Source: Pagrus major (taxonomy: Eukaryota; Chordata; Actinopteri; Spariformes; Sparidae). From it: a DNA stretch of 64,000 nt. Both the position numbers and the translations under genes were made by a program. Shown here piece by piece: positions 1 through 20,999 of the stretch. The first letter of the stretch is position 1, and each line of letters opens with the position of its first letter. The stretch covers positions 6,012,663 through 6,076,662 of the forward strand of contig NC_133221.1 of assembly GCF_040436345.1 (NCBI RefSeq), read 5' to 3'. The notes under the pieces were generated by a model, which was not told where the DNA came from, ran no database searches, and saw only the letters and a program-made list of their open reading frames with translations.

Positions 1-718
1 AATAAGTAAAGGTGGTGGTCATACCATAAATCTAAAGGGCCGTAACATTAACCAGGAGAGAATATTGTTGATATTATTTAAATAAAACTTTAAAATGGGA
101 ATGAAGAACCAGGAAAAGCCCTTCTGGGACCAAGCAGCTCCTCTCACTTCAAAACAAAGTATTTTCGTAGCACAGATGAGTCTGAGAACGATGCAGTATT
201 GTCTTGCGGTGTTGCAGCCAGATGCATCAGCCTGTTCAGGGTTAATTAAATCTGAGCTTTTTGTAACAGCCCCGAGCATCTGATGTCAAAGCACGCGTGA
301 TAAAACGCTGGTGGAGCTCTCGTATGTACGTGATGACGGTCGTGAGGAGTCACTGTGAGGCTGCGATTAACTGTGACTGAGCAGAAATGATCCCAGCAGA
401 ATCATTTCTCCGTATCGATCGAGAGATTAACGAAGTAAAAGCTTTTAAGTTGAATCAAAAGCGAAAATTATGCACTTTTTCTTACCAACAGTAACAAGTT
501 TTTCTTTTTTTTGCTCCTGCGTCGTCGTTTTTATTTGTATTTTTCTTTGCCGAATATGTTTTTTTCTGTTTTTATTCACGAGGAAAACTTCCAGAGCAAT
601 AGTGCAATGACTCCTTCAGTACAGATAATCAGTATTTTTTGTATTACGTTGAAACAACAATGCAGATGGTATTTTTTTAAGCTGGATATATTTTGTTAGA
701 TTTTATTTTGCCGAGCAC

Positions 719-766
719 TCACACACACACACACACACACGCTCACACACACACACGAACACACAG
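719..766. repeat. (CA)n microsatellite
   Basis: An interrupted run of CA dinucleotides, typical of fish non-coding DNA. Confidence 0.9.
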
Positions 767-2075
767 CGCCAGTATTATATTCTCATTCTGAGAAAAGAAA
801 CGACACAGTTTCATAATATTTAATCACTTGGATTAACTCTGCAGTGGAAAGATGGACATTTTTTGATAAATCACACTATCCTAACATGTATTACTGTATA
901 TACAGTATTTGTATGTCTGTTTATAGTAATCTAATGTATCACGGCTACGCCTCTATTAGATCTGTTCTTTGTTTATAGTGCATGGGTGGATGTTGCCCAG
1001 GTCTTCCTGATCCTTGTTGCTTTTGTTGACTTCTGTGCCCAGTGTATGTGAAAATATTTGACATACTTACTATTGTTGAATAATGTTAATATCCATATTA
1101 TATACTGCCAAATCATGACAAACCGTGCATGGAAGAAATGCAAACAGACTGAACACCCCCTTCTCTCTCGCTGTCTTCCATCGGCTGGACGACGTTAGTG
1201 CAAAAAAAAAAAGCTTGATGACAATGAAAAAACTATATTTAATGATCTCATTTTTGCTCTACTGTGATGTTTAAAGCCTGATGACTGCTTTTAGTTTGAC
1301 CCCCTTGATGACTCACAGTAAATCCAGAACGTGCCGGGCACAACTGTTGGTTATAGTCTCGTACGAGGCTCATGTTTTCGGAGGCTAAAGAAGAAATGTT
1401 TCCCCAAAGATGTTGCTCGTCTTTGACAGATGCTGTAGACTGTTGCGGTTTAGTCAAACCAAAGACCACAGACAGTGTTTTTTACCACTTTCTTTCTCAT
1501 GGTAGGCCATGAATCCAAAGGGATGTTTTAAATTATATTAGACTGTATGAAAATGATCAGGGCTGTGACTCTCCATGACCCTCCCCCGCTAATTTCTCAA
1601 CTGCACCCTGATTTCAAGACTGAAGCTCTGTCCACACTTAACACAGGAATTTCTTAAGATGACCTTTTGGAAAACTCTGTCCATCAGTTTTCAGTGTTTA
1701 CGTCTGAAACTGAGATTTATAAAAGAAATGACCCACGTTCGCTTCCTTATTTGGCCTTATCAGTGTATGTAGCATCATCTGCAAATATAAACTCAGAGTA
1801 TTTGTTTTGATATTGAGTATTTAAGTTTGTACATCGGTGAATAGATGTTATATTGTCTATTCAAGAAAGACACAAACGGACAAAAACGGTTGCTGTCACA
1901 TTTCCCGGCCAGAGTACACAATGGTCATGTGATGTGCGTTTTCACGTGTGTGACAATATCGCAGATCGTTTTTGATCGATTAAAACCTTATTTCCAGAAA
2001 TACCAGTGCACGTGTGGACCTAAAGAGTAACTCAGCTGACTTTGAAGATCTTGTTTTGTTGACCTCCACTGGCCG

Positions 2076-2118
2076 CAGTGATGTCACAGGTGTCCTCCGG
2101 GACCCTGTGACATCACTG
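2076..2118. other. Perfect 15-bp inverted repeat (hairpin)
   Basis: The arms CAGTGATGTCACAGG and CCTGTGACATCACTG are exact reverse complements separated by 13 nt. The spacer can pair further (GTCC with GGAC), which leaves a very small loop. The arms contain CRE-like TGATGTCA/TGACATCA. This could be a structured 3'UTR element or paired binding sites; no homology is recognised. Confidence 0.7.
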
Positions 2119-2850
2119 TTGGGTGTGGTTAAAGGTGCAACAGAGTGCGTTTCTGACCACATCAAACCACATCCATCAGTGAAGCTGGAGGTCGTCAAAA
2201 GATTTTTATTCGTACGATCTATTTCTGTCTAACTGCTCTCTGGGTCTCCATTCCCTCAAATTTCAAAGCTGAATTCGTCGTTCCCCCTAACAAGTATCAG
2301 CTTTAGCAGTGAAATGTTTCTTTACGTGGCAGCGACAGAGAGAGAAGCTCACTCGTTTATTTCCCTTCCTGCTTGTCAGCGATCGATTCAAAGCACTTTG
2401 AAAACACTCAATCCAGCCTTTTCTTATTTCCGTGCAGTACTTTGTGTGACAGCTGTTGAAGCCACACGCCGACTTTTACACGAGTCAACCGGAAGCATAT
2501 TTTTACCAGACGAATGATGTCACTACTAACAATGATTTGCATCGAGCCGATGAAGGATTATGTGTTGTACAGTGCGACGTGTCTGCAGTGTGTCAGTCAG
2601 TGGGTCCAACATGTTGACTGTTGTGTACATAAACTAAATATTAACACTTTAAACTGCCTGCTTCTAACATGCAATTTTTAACTCTCTTGTATATTTTTTC
2701 TGTCTCTGACTGTTATCTGTAAAAAAGTGTCTCTGAATATACAGTACCTGCATATTAACACTGCTACCTTTGTTTGTTTTTCTGTTCAATAACTCCTCCC
2801 AGTGTCTTCTACTACGGTACTGACAATAAATGGAAGATGTGACTGAACGC

Positions 2851-5181
2851 TAACCCTCTCCCTTTGCCTCTTTCCTTTCGCTTCGACGTCTTCTCTGACA
2901 TTTCTGCCTCTGACTGCGTCTAACAGCACTAACAAACTTCTAACTTCATGCGCTGCTGGTGCCACTAATATATGGATCAGATGTCTCTGATTTTCACAGC
3001 GTGACATATGAAATATTTACTGTGTAAACTAGAATATGAATAACATGTTTGAATATACATGGAGAGAGTTTAATATTCAAGTTTAAATGAATACATGAAT
3101 ATTTTTCCACTGAAGCAGAAGACTCAGAATAATCCATCCCCCCACTCGTCATGTATAAGCAGTACGGTATGCACTGTAGATATTAATGATGGTTTATAAC
3201 ACGCTTTAATGTGATAATTTAAGTATTTATCAACATATTAATGAACAATTATAACTTCTCATGTGAAGCATCTATAACTGGAGCACAGACAGTTTATATA
3301 TATGATTAATAACACATGATAACAGAGATACAATCATATTTAATGATATATATGATGCACACAAACAGATCCAGTGTGTTTTAAACATTTATTTACTGTT
3401 TACACACGAAGAAATCATCATCATCGTCGACAGACTCACCTTGTTAGATTTCTCCGAGATTTTTCAGCACCATCTCGTGGCCTTCATCAGCTGGTGGAGT
3501 TGCCCCGAGAGTGAAAAAAATAACAAATAAATCAATATAATAATGAAATTACTACATATGTAACACATTCTTCATACATTCATTACATGATGGCTGTGTT
3601 TTATTTTATTGTTGATCATTCGTAAGCTGTTAGATTCACCTGCAGCTGTTTAAAAGTACCCAAATCTTTCACTTAAGTGGAAACAGCTGCACCACTCTGT
3701 AAGAAAACACTTAAAATTTCAAAATTTTGATTATTATGAAGTGTTTCCCAGAAATGTAAAAAAATTTACCTAAAGTATCAAAATGTGTTAGGATGCGTTA
3801 AACTTTATGAGTTGATCATATTTTGTACGTTAAATCCACAAAAAAATTAGTTCACATTTGCACGGGGAATTGTTGATTGTCAGAAAATTAATTGGCAAAC
3901 AAACAAACAAACAAACAAACAAACATTTGCTTGCTCCTGATTTTAAATGTGAAGATTTTAGGCTTTTCTTTGTCATACCTGATAGTAATCTGAATATTTT
4001 GGACTGTAGATGTGATAAAACAAGACATCTGATGCTTCACCTTGACATGTGGGGAATTAAAACACTCATCACTACTTTCAGACAATTTTAAGACAAAATG
4101 ATTTGTCAAGAAAATAATTATGGATGCACGATATGGATTTTATTTTCAGGCGATGCAATAACCGATAATTACCTGACTCTCATGGCCGATACTGATAAAA
4201 TAACCGATAATAGAAACCAACATTTTTATGCTTTTCATGCACACCTGAGTGTAAGAAAGCAGGATTGTTTAGCTGTGATTAGATTTTATGGTTAAACTTG
4301 AAGACTTTTCCGCTCGTGTTGTTTTCATTTTCTAAAAAAATGTCCACACCAGTGACGACGTGTGGCTCTCGTCTACATTGCGTGGCTCTACACAGGTAGA
4401 TGCTGCACTTGTTAGGCCAACATTCTTTCCACCACTACATACCTGTTACAGGAGGCGTTATGGTTCATTAATAATAAATGCCCTTATATCTGCTTACAGC
4501 TACATTATAATGTGATATAGTGTGTTATAAACAGTGCTGTAAGCTTGTTTTATCCTAAAAAAGGTACAAAATTCAAAATAATAAAAAATGTATTAGAATA
4601 ATAAAGATAATTAAAAGGTAAATCAGCCAAAATAGTTGATAATAAGCTGTTGGGTAGTTTAATGTGTAGCAAAAGGTTCATAAATACTTAAATAGATGAT
4701 AAAATATCATCTCCCTACTACATAAGTGTTACCATGAAGCCAGAGTATTCACTTTGAGTGTTGCACTCAGTGATCTCTCAGCCTCCGTCTCTTTCTCACA
4801 CTCACACAAGCAAAAAAACAGGGAAAGCCAGGAATGTTCATTCCCCTTTTTTTAATTAGCCGGGCCTGGGAGCTCTCATGGGACACAAAAGAGCTCAGCT
4901 GCTTTTGTCGTGTCGGTGGATTCAGCGGTTACCATGGCCACAAGAAAAGTAAAGGCTCAGAATCCGGGCGAGTTGAAAGAGCGAAGCTTCACGGTGCCTC
5001 CGCTCCATTCAACAGGCCTTTTTTTTCTTACCCACAGCTCCTCCGCTTTCTGTTTTCATATAAAAGATGTTTTGACTGTTCAGAAAAACCCGAGTCAGAC
5101 TTTTCCTTTGCTTCTCCGCGACGAATCAGATCTCAGTCGAATCATTTTTCATCACAGCTTTTCTGTTTTTTTCTTCGCCAG
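2851..5181. other. Non-coding, AT-rich; repeat fragments
   Basis: No exon is recognised. The stretch holds an AAAC microsatellite at 3896-3924 and a fragment at about 3940-4080 of an interspersed repeat (text like 'GTGAAGATTTT..GCTTTTCTTTGTCATACCTGATAG') that recurs at about 21000-21180, 23190-23480 and 25430-25560. At about 4116-4230 there is a second repeat-like piece with 'ACCGATAAT' motifs. If the exon at 5182 belongs to a gene that starts upstream of the window, this is intron. Confidence 0.5.
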
Positions 5182-5288
5182 GAGACGCCACGTACCTCGA
5201 CATCTTCAGAGAGTTTTCCCACATGGCGTCCCACAACCCAGAGAAGCTGAAGCGAAGGAGTGTGCACTTCCGACACTCCTTCAGGTAG
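5182..5288 (+). CDS. Last coding exon of an unidentified gene
   Basis: After a good acceptor (a T-rich tract, then CGCCAG at 5176-5181) comes an open frame of 34 codons, DATYLDIFREFSHMASHN.. through ..KLKRRSVHFRHSFR, ending in TAG at 5286-5288. The composition is protein-like: an amphipathic helix followed by a strongly basic tail, KLKRRS. The first base-pair GA completes a codon whose first base lies in the previous exon. A polyadenylation signal follows at 5631. A GTAGTC right after the last AG could be a weak donor, so an internal exon is not excluded. I do not recognise the protein; the 5' part of the gene would be upstream or outside the window. Confidence 0.5.
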
Positions 5289-5655
5289 TCGACCGAGCCG
5301 TCTGCGAGAGGAACGAAAGACATTTACTTGAAAAGTGCAGCAACCACTTTCCATATAGTCACAGTTGGTGGGGGCTGAAATTTGACCAACTTGGAGAAAA
5401 GCTGATAGAAAAAGTATCATTTATTCATCACATGCCTGTTTTTTTTTGCCCCTTTAAATGGATCAAAGTGAAGAAATGATGATTTTGTGACGCTGTTGTT
5501 CGTTATCAACGGCTGCATGAGTCTCGTGCTGTTAAAATGGAGGATCTGCTGGTCTTTTCCTCTTAAATGCTTTTTTTATATATATAAATATAGCATTTTG
5601 CTTTTGTACAGTGTTAGATGAGACTTTTTTAATAAAATGCCAAGCACTTGTTTTG
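5289..5655 (+). other. 3'UTR and poly(A) signal of the unidentified gene
   Basis: The sequence after the TAG is T-rich and contains TGTACAG/TATATATAAATA elements and an AATAAA at 5631-5636. It fits a 3'UTR of about 350 nt. A second AATAAA lies near 6104. Confidence 0.45.
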
Positions 5656-6900
5656 TTTATTTGATATTTTTTTTGTATAAATCATTTTGTTTTGCTGCAT
5701 CTGTTTCGTTATTCTGATCAAAAAAATGTTCGACTTCATTGAAGGACTTTCATCAATACTTTACATAAATACATGTTTCTGTGTTAATGCATGCATTTAC
5801 TCTCATTATATCTCATACTTAAACTTGAACTCAGCTATGTGTCATATCATCACTATCAACAATCCATCATCTTGAAGTGGCAGTGTTATTTCTCTTGTTT
5901 ATCTTGTTATGAAATGCATTTTTTTTTTGTTCTGTTTTGTGTCGACTATGCTGGTGTAGTCGCCGTAATGTTTGTGTTTAAATGTACTTTGCAGTACCAC
6001 TACTATGAAATGCAGTGCTTCTGTTACTGTAAACATGCTGTAGAAGCAAAAACATGCTAATATATCAGAATGAACAGGAAAGCTGTTGAACGATGGATGA
6101 AAAATAAACATTGTCTGTGTTTACACATCTCTGTGTAGTCTGACCCGCCTGTTAACCGACGTCACAGCGTCACAGCATGTAGCTGGTACGACAGCGCCCC
6201 CCTGTGGCGAAATGTGAGACCAGCAACCTGTCTTTTATCAGCAGACATGAAGTTTCTGTGAGGTTGGACGGATGGTAAAGTGAGGGCTCATTTACAGAAG
6301 GAACCAGGAGACAATAAAAATAACTTGTAATCTGATTTTTAAAATCAGATGAACGACTGTAAAGATAATTGAGTGGACTTTAATACAGTTTTGATGTCTT
6401 GCAACTTTGCTTTAAAAAGAAAAAGGGGATGAGACTTGACTTGGACGTGGAAGTTAAAGACTTGTGAGTTGACTTGACTAAAGACTCAACTTGATTTCAC
6501 TTGTTTTGCCCAAGAAAAAGACCAAATGACTTGAGTCACATGCCTGATATACATTCAGGGTTTTCGGCCATGTGTCGATGGTGGCGTAAAATGTGCACGT
6601 CGTTCTGACAGCTTGAAATGTGCAGTCGAGGAAGAAGTACTCAGATCTTATACTTACATAAAAGTACCCCACAGTATAAGTACTCCATTGTCCTGCTTTC
6701 GAAAGACTTACAGAAATAAATGAAAAAAAAGTACATGAGTAAGTAAAATAAAAAGTTCTGCTGCACAAATTCATAATCATATGTCTGACTTTTCACATGT
6801 ATTTGCTGTGAAATGTTGGATAATTCTACATCATCAAACATTTATTTAAATTAAACTATTTTTTTGTATGAGGAGTCAAAAAGGTCAGGAATCACTGGTT
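5656..6900. other. Intergenic, nothing recognised
   Basis: AT-rich sequence between the terminal exon at 5182 and the repeat cluster upstream of hipk1. I see no coding exon or RNA gene. Confidence 0.5.
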
Positions 6901-7017
6901 TAAACAGTGTTGTAAAAAAAAGTACCCAAAAGTCAGACTTGAGTAAAAATTAAAGATAAAATGTTGAAATATTACTTGGTTAAAAGTCTTTGTATATGCT
7001 ATATATTATGGGTCGAA

Positions 7018-7026
7018 AGGAAGAAA

Positions 7027-7095
<69 letters not shown>

Positions 7096-7096
7096 T
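7018..7096. repeat. (GAAA)n microsatellite
   Basis: About 20 tandem GAAA units: a pure homopurine run inside the transposon remnant just upstream of the hipk1 promoter. Confidence 0.95.
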
Positions 7097-7231
7097 AGCC
7101 CAATCACACCTGGCAAATAAATGTAGTGGAGTAAAAGTGTAAAGTAACTAAAGTAGAAATACTGCTGATTACTGATTCAACTACACTTAAAACAGATGTA
7201 AACGGTGGTAAAGTGTTTGAGTGGGCCAATA

Positions 7232-7419
7232 TTAAAGGAGCACTATGTCGATTTGGAAATTCACTCAAACTCGAAAACATATATTTTCCCAATAAGTGAA
7301 TAAACAGGCTGTTCTCAGAGGGAAATAAAGTCCCCAGAACACTGTTTGAAGCTAGAAAGGTGGCAGGGTCCGCCACATATAAACACAGCAAAACAGTATG
7401 AAATTGTGTCGTCCTTTAA
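7232..7419. mobile_element. Nested short TIR element (MITE)
   Basis: The left end reads TTAAAGGAGCACTATGTCG. The right end reads GTGTCGTCCTTTAA, which is imperfectly complementary to it. The size of about 190 bp and the TTAA-type edges fit a MITE. A homologous left end reappears at about 8625, where the copy is interrupted by another element at 8676. Confidence 0.6.
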
Positions 7420-7739
7420 GGTCAGTTTGTTTACTCAGTTTATTCAGACATGAAAACAATCTGAAAAGTATTTTACACCCACCAAATAAAAGCAGTGGGG
7501 TAAAAAGTGCAATGTTTACCTCTGAAATGTGGTGCAGTAGATGAAAACAGTGATACAGTAGTGGGTCTAGTACTTGAGTAAATGTACTTGATTACATTCC
7601 ACCACTGCTGGTCACTCATTCAGCTGCACTTCAACAGATTAAGGTTGATCAATAACAGATTTAAACTGTGATAAAGTCTTTAAGAAGGCTGAAGAAGAAG
7701 GAGAAAAAAAAAAAGGAAAACATAGACGATCTTTGTTGA

Positions 7740-8204
7740 TGAATTCTGACGATCTTTGGCTGTCTGTCAGAGCCGTCGACGTCCGTCACGTCTCTCCGTG
7801 ACGTCGGCGGCGGGGCAGGGAGGAAGTCCGGCGAGCAGACGGTCCGCGGTGATGTGATGGAGCCGTGTCCGGGCGACAGCGCTCATCATGAGGCTATCTG
7901 ACGCTTTCCGCTCGCATTATGCACACATTTTCGCTCGCTTGACACGCGATGTGACTGCGGATTCGAGTCAGATGTGACTCGGATGGTTTGCAGCTAGCTA
8001 GCTAGCTGTTAGCTTAGCCGTCATCCCATCCCGGTAGAGTGAGAGAGCTCCAGCAGCAGCAGCAGCAGCAGGCAGCTAGCAGCTCAGCTGATCCGCTGCA
8101 GCAACACACAGAGCCCGGAGAGAAGATGATGATGGTGATGATGGTGATGATGATGAGGCCTTAAATGTCAGATCGGAGACGGTGTGTTCAGGCATCAAAT
8201 ACAG
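7740..8204 (+). promoter_or_regulatory. hipk1: hipk1 promoter region and non-coding first exon
   Basis: This is a locally GC- and CpG-rich island in AT-rich surroundings. It has several CRE-like sites (CGACGTCC, TCACGTCT, GTGACGTCGG around 7778-7807). It ends at 8204 with a donor, ATACAG|GTAATT, which would splice to the acceptor at 9405, 13 nt before the hipk1 start codon. A (CAG)n/(GAT)n-rich segment lies at 8050-8155. A short upstream frame, ATG at 7857 to TGA at 7901 (14 codons), would be in the leader if transcription starts before it. The exact start site is not visible. Confidence 0.6.
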
Positions 8205-8449
8205 GTAATTACTGTACTGACAGACAGCAGTTACCTTTATTAGCAGTGGCGTGCACAGACAGCTGAAGGGGCTGTGGGGGGGGGGGGGGCCACAAGCCAC
8301 AGCCCGGACCCTGCCAGGTGGAGACCAACAGGTAGACCTGGAGGCACACTTTTTTTTTTTTAAGGGGAACCTAAAATTTGCCATTTTTGCTCCACTTTTA
8401 ATGTAAATTTTCAAAACAAACAAAAAAAAAAATGAAAAGAAAGAAAGAA

Positions 8450-8675
8450 AAGTAGCCCAATCACACCTGGAAATAAATGTAGTGGAGTAAAAGTACAGTA
8501 TTTCTCTCTGGGATGTAGTGGAGTAGAAGTGTAAAGTAACTAAAAATAGAAATACTGCTGTTTGCTGATTCAGCTGCACTTACAACAGATGTAAACAGTG
8601 GTACAGTGTTTGAGTGGGCTTATAATAAAGGGGCACTATGTAGATTTGGAAACTCAAAATTGGCATTTTTACCTT
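8450..8675. repeat. Second copy of the 7093-7258 repeat, in hipk1 intron 1
   Basis: The text from 'AGTAGCCCAATCACACCTGG' through 'GCACTATGTAGATTTGG' repeats 7093-7258 almost word for word with small insertions. The same transposon family therefore flanks the hipk1 promoter on both sides. Confidence 0.75.
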
Positions 8676-9299
8676 CAGGTGCATCTCAAAAAATTCAAAT
8701 ATCATGGAAAAGTTCATTTTCCCCCCGTAATTTAATTAAAATAAGTGAAACTTTCATATATTCTAGATTCATTGACATATTTCAAGCCCAGTATCTCAAA
8801 ATATTAGAATATTACCAGTTACTAGTCCTGCAGGAAGTGGAAATCAGCATCTCCTAACCCTGGAGACGCTGATTTCCTTTCTCCAGCAGGACTTGGCAGC
8901 TGCCCACAGTGCCAAAACTACCAGTACCTGGTTTGCTGACCATGGTATTACTGTGCTTGATTGGCCAGCCAACTATGGGGAGAATCTATGGGGTTCAGGT
9001 CAGCTGATCGCCTCTACGTCACGCTGCATTGATGCAGTAATTCATGCAAAAAGAGCACCGACCAAGAATTGAGTGCATAAATGAACATACTTTTCTTAGG
9101 GTTGACATTTCGTGTATTATAAAACCTTTTTTTGATCGGTCTTCTGTAAAATTCCACTGTTTTGAGATACTGGATTGTTGATTTTCATGCGCTGAGAGCC
9201 GTAATCATCAAGATTAACACAAAAAAAACATGAAAATTTCCCTTTTTTTAAATTAAATTATGGTAAAAAATGATGTTCTCATCTTTTGAGATGCACCTG
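8676..9299. mobile_element. Internally deleted DNA transposon with 16-bp TIRs
   Basis: The left end CAGGTGCATCTCAAAA and right end TTTTGAGATGCACCTG are exact reverse complements. The inside contains 'CTGCAGGAAGTGGAAATCAGC', 'GATTGGCCAGCCAAC', 'GGGGTTCAGGTCAGCTGATCG' and 'TTCATGCAAAAAGAGC', phrases of a teleost repeat widely seen in coding-like form. Here it is reduced to about 620 bp. It sits inside the repeat copy that begins at 8450. Confidence 0.75.
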
Positions 9300-9391
9300 T
9301 AATGATGACTCACTCTCAAAATAATTGCTGATTTGTTTTCTGTCCATCCACTTACGATTAATCAACTAATCATACGCGTCACGTCTCTTAA

Positions 9392-18735
<9,344 letters not shown>

Positions 18736-20050
18736 AGACTGAAGCAAGAAGACCAAAACGGAGACCGCGACTAGAGAGGAGCACAAGCTCATCACGGCTG
18801 ACTGTGATTCAACCCGACTTTTAAACTTTCCTTTTTACCGTCCGGTCGTTATTTCTCTGATTATTCTGGATCAGTATTTATGTTTTAATCATGGTCAGTT
18901 CTCTTTTTTTTTAATCCATTCCAACCTTGGGAGTTTTTCTTTGTGTCGCAACAAGCGTGTTAACAACGACAAAGACTGTACGGGATTAAAGGGCGATTAC
19001 GTCCACGTCAGACAAAACGAGCGGGGATTGTCGCCCTTTTGACGTAAAACTGAAAACTCTGCTCACAGATGGAAACGTTACGTTGATTTTTTTACATTTT
19101 AAGCCTTTTTTTTTTTTTTTTTTTAATTTCACTTGAGAAATGTGCGTCGAGGCGTAAACTGGAACTTGCTGCTCTTTGTCGTTATAATCGTCAGAATCAT
19201 CGAATAATCGTTTCACATATCCACGATCGCCTTATCGACTTATTTAGGCCAACGTCTTTTTATTTTAACTTTAACACGTCAGCAGGTCGCGATAAGTTAG
19301 ATTTATATGTCGTATGTTTCATTAATGAATGTACTGTGTGTGTTTTATCTGTATTATGACAAAAAAAAATGGAGGAAGTGAGTAAGCTATGTACTGTACT
19401 GTGCAATGATGTGTCACTGTGTTTTCCATTCTGTTTGTTAGAACTGGCCGTTGACTTGATTATATTTATCTGTTAAGATGCAGTACGACTCAGTGTAGAA
19501 GTAGGTGTGTGGTGTGTTTAGAGGGGGTTTCCATGGTTTTTTTACAGGTTTAGGAGTTAATCTTAAGGTTGCATGTGTCTGACACGAAGTAGCATTCAGG
19601 ACAAGTTCGTAAACTGCAGATTTAACCGCAGGAAAGGATTGTTAATGTTCTGTTTTAATTTGTACGACGAACACGTTAACGATATTGGGGGGGAAAAAAA
19701 TGTAAAAGCTCTCGTCTTGTGAAGTGATGTTTGTGAAGTGAAGCGTGCACATTCAATCCGACTGGGGTTTTTTTCACGCCATCATGTAAGAGTCAAAGCC
19801 ATTTAGATTGCCAACTGTAAAATTCACAGTAACGCGTTTCTAATTGTGAAGAATCAAATCTGACACATGATGATTTATAAGAATATTAATTGATGTTCAG
19901 TATGTAACCGCTTCTAAACTAAAATCATTGGTTTGGTGAAATGATGGTTGTTCCTACGATCCTGCTGTGTTGTGAAGTGCTACATTACATAGGACACACG
20001 ATGAACCTTAACCCGTATATACGCAATAAAATCTGCACAAAACAGAATCT
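18736..20050 (+). other. hipk1: hipk1 3'UTR and poly(A) signal
   Basis: Non-coding sequence after the TAA at 18733-18735, with T-rich tracts, ending at ACGCAATAAAATC (AATAAA at 20025-20030). About 1.3 kb long. No other strong signal precedes it. Confidence 0.75.
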
Positions 20051-20099
20051 GGGACTCATTCATGATTAACAATTACACACTCATGTACATCTTAATTAA

Positions 20100-20990
20100 A
20101 TCCAAGTTTTTAATTACATGAAACATTAAAACCTCAAATTTTAAAAAGCAGAAACCAGAGAATATTTGGCATTATTGCTTAAAAAATTATTTAAAATATA
20201 TTTTTTTTAAGAGAATCAACCTTTAAATTTCTAAATGTTGCTCAATTTTATTGAAACATACGTTGTGTTCAGTGCTAAGTAGCAAATGTTAGCATGCTAA
20301 CACACTAAACTTGGCTGGTAAATGTACTAGACATTATCTGTAGTTGGCTATAGATGCTAGAATTTAGCTAAATGTAGGATGTCAATTCCCTTTTTCCCCC
20401 CTAATTAGAAGACATTAGCATGCTAACTCATTAAAACTTAGATGGTGAAAATAGTGAATATGTTCTATGGTTTCTGTGTGCTAAAACATCATGCATAGTT
20501 GTCTATATACATTAGCATTTAGCTAAATGCAGAATGTCAATCCTGTTTTTCTCAGTCTGGTGACATCTTAAAACATAAGTCAAATTTTGAGAAACAGAAA
20601 CCTGAGAATATTTGGATCAAATATTAATCATTCATCAGAATAATTTTTTAATTTTTCGACGATTGACTAATGATTAGTCAATCGTCGAAAAATTAAAAAG
20701 AAATTACTCTGATGAATGATTAATATTCATCAGCATAGTCACTGATTAGTCACTAATCAGTGCAACATTGCAGCTCTTGTTGGTTCAACTTTTAAATGTT
20801 GCACAACATTTGTTTAAACATACTTTGTGTTTGGTGCTAATTATCAAATGTTAGCATGCTAACAAAAACTGAAGGAGAATATGGTTAACATTTTCTATAG
20901 GTTCTCTAAATGTGTGCTAAACATGTTAGCATACTGACGTTACCATTTAGCTAAAAGCACCAATGACAGCTGCTAGCTAGCATGGCAGCA
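20100..20990. repeat. Degenerate repeats with 'TTAGCATGCTAAC' units
   Basis: Several diverged units share 'AAATGTTAGCATGCTAAC', 'ATTTAGCTAAATG' and 'GAAACCTGAGAATATTTGG' (compare 20134-20190 with 20581-20620, and 20280-20390 with 20410-20545 and 20840-20960). This family is common between fish genes. The block separates the convergent hipk1 and sdf4 genes. Confidence 0.7.
20621..20726. repeat. 106-bp near-perfect palindrome
   Basis: The left arm starts ATATTAATCATTCATCAG and ends CGACGATTGACTA. The right arm is its reverse complement with one substitution and a 3-nt length difference. The loop is only about 5 nt (ATGAT). A second smaller palindrome, CACTGATTAGT/ACTAATCAGTG, follows at about 20740-20762. 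Confidence 0.9.
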
Positions 20991-20999
20991 GAAATGCTC

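Larger units (their letters stand above)
1..2850 (+). other. 3'UTR-like non-coding stretch of an upstream gene
   Basis: I see no credible coding exon here. The sequence is AT-rich and looks like a long vertebrate 3'UTR on the + strand. It has Pumilio-type TGTANATA motifs (TGTATATA near 896, TGTACATA near 2622), a CA microsatellite, a stable hairpin at 2076-2118, and an AATAAA at 2825-2830. It could equally be intronic sequence with a chance signal, because a separate terminal exon follows at 5182. The assignment is an inference from texture only. Confidence 0.35.
6905..7611. mobile_element. Non-autonomous DNA transposon of the 'AAAAGTACCCAAAAGTC' family
   Basis: The block starts near 'GTTGTAAAAAAAAGTACCC' and ends in 'GATTACATTCCACCACTG', typical termini of a family of short elements widespread in teleosts. 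Its inside is rich in 'AGTAAAAGTGTAAAGTAAC' phrases. It carries a (GAAA)n tract at 7018-7096 and a nested smaller element at 7232-7419. Related text occurs at 8450-8675, 42220-42370 and 51425-51500. Assignment to the hAT superfamily is probable but not shown by the sequence. Confidence 0.6.

Noticed and set aside
4834..5479. Two long overlapping open frames (138 and 189 codons) around the terminal exon
   Set aside because: They read through the intron and through the 3'UTR in frames other than the protein-like DATYLDIFREFS frame.
8076..8579. 167-codon open frame on the - strand
   Set aside because: It runs across the hipk1 first exon, a splice donor and a transposon copy; composition follows the repeats.
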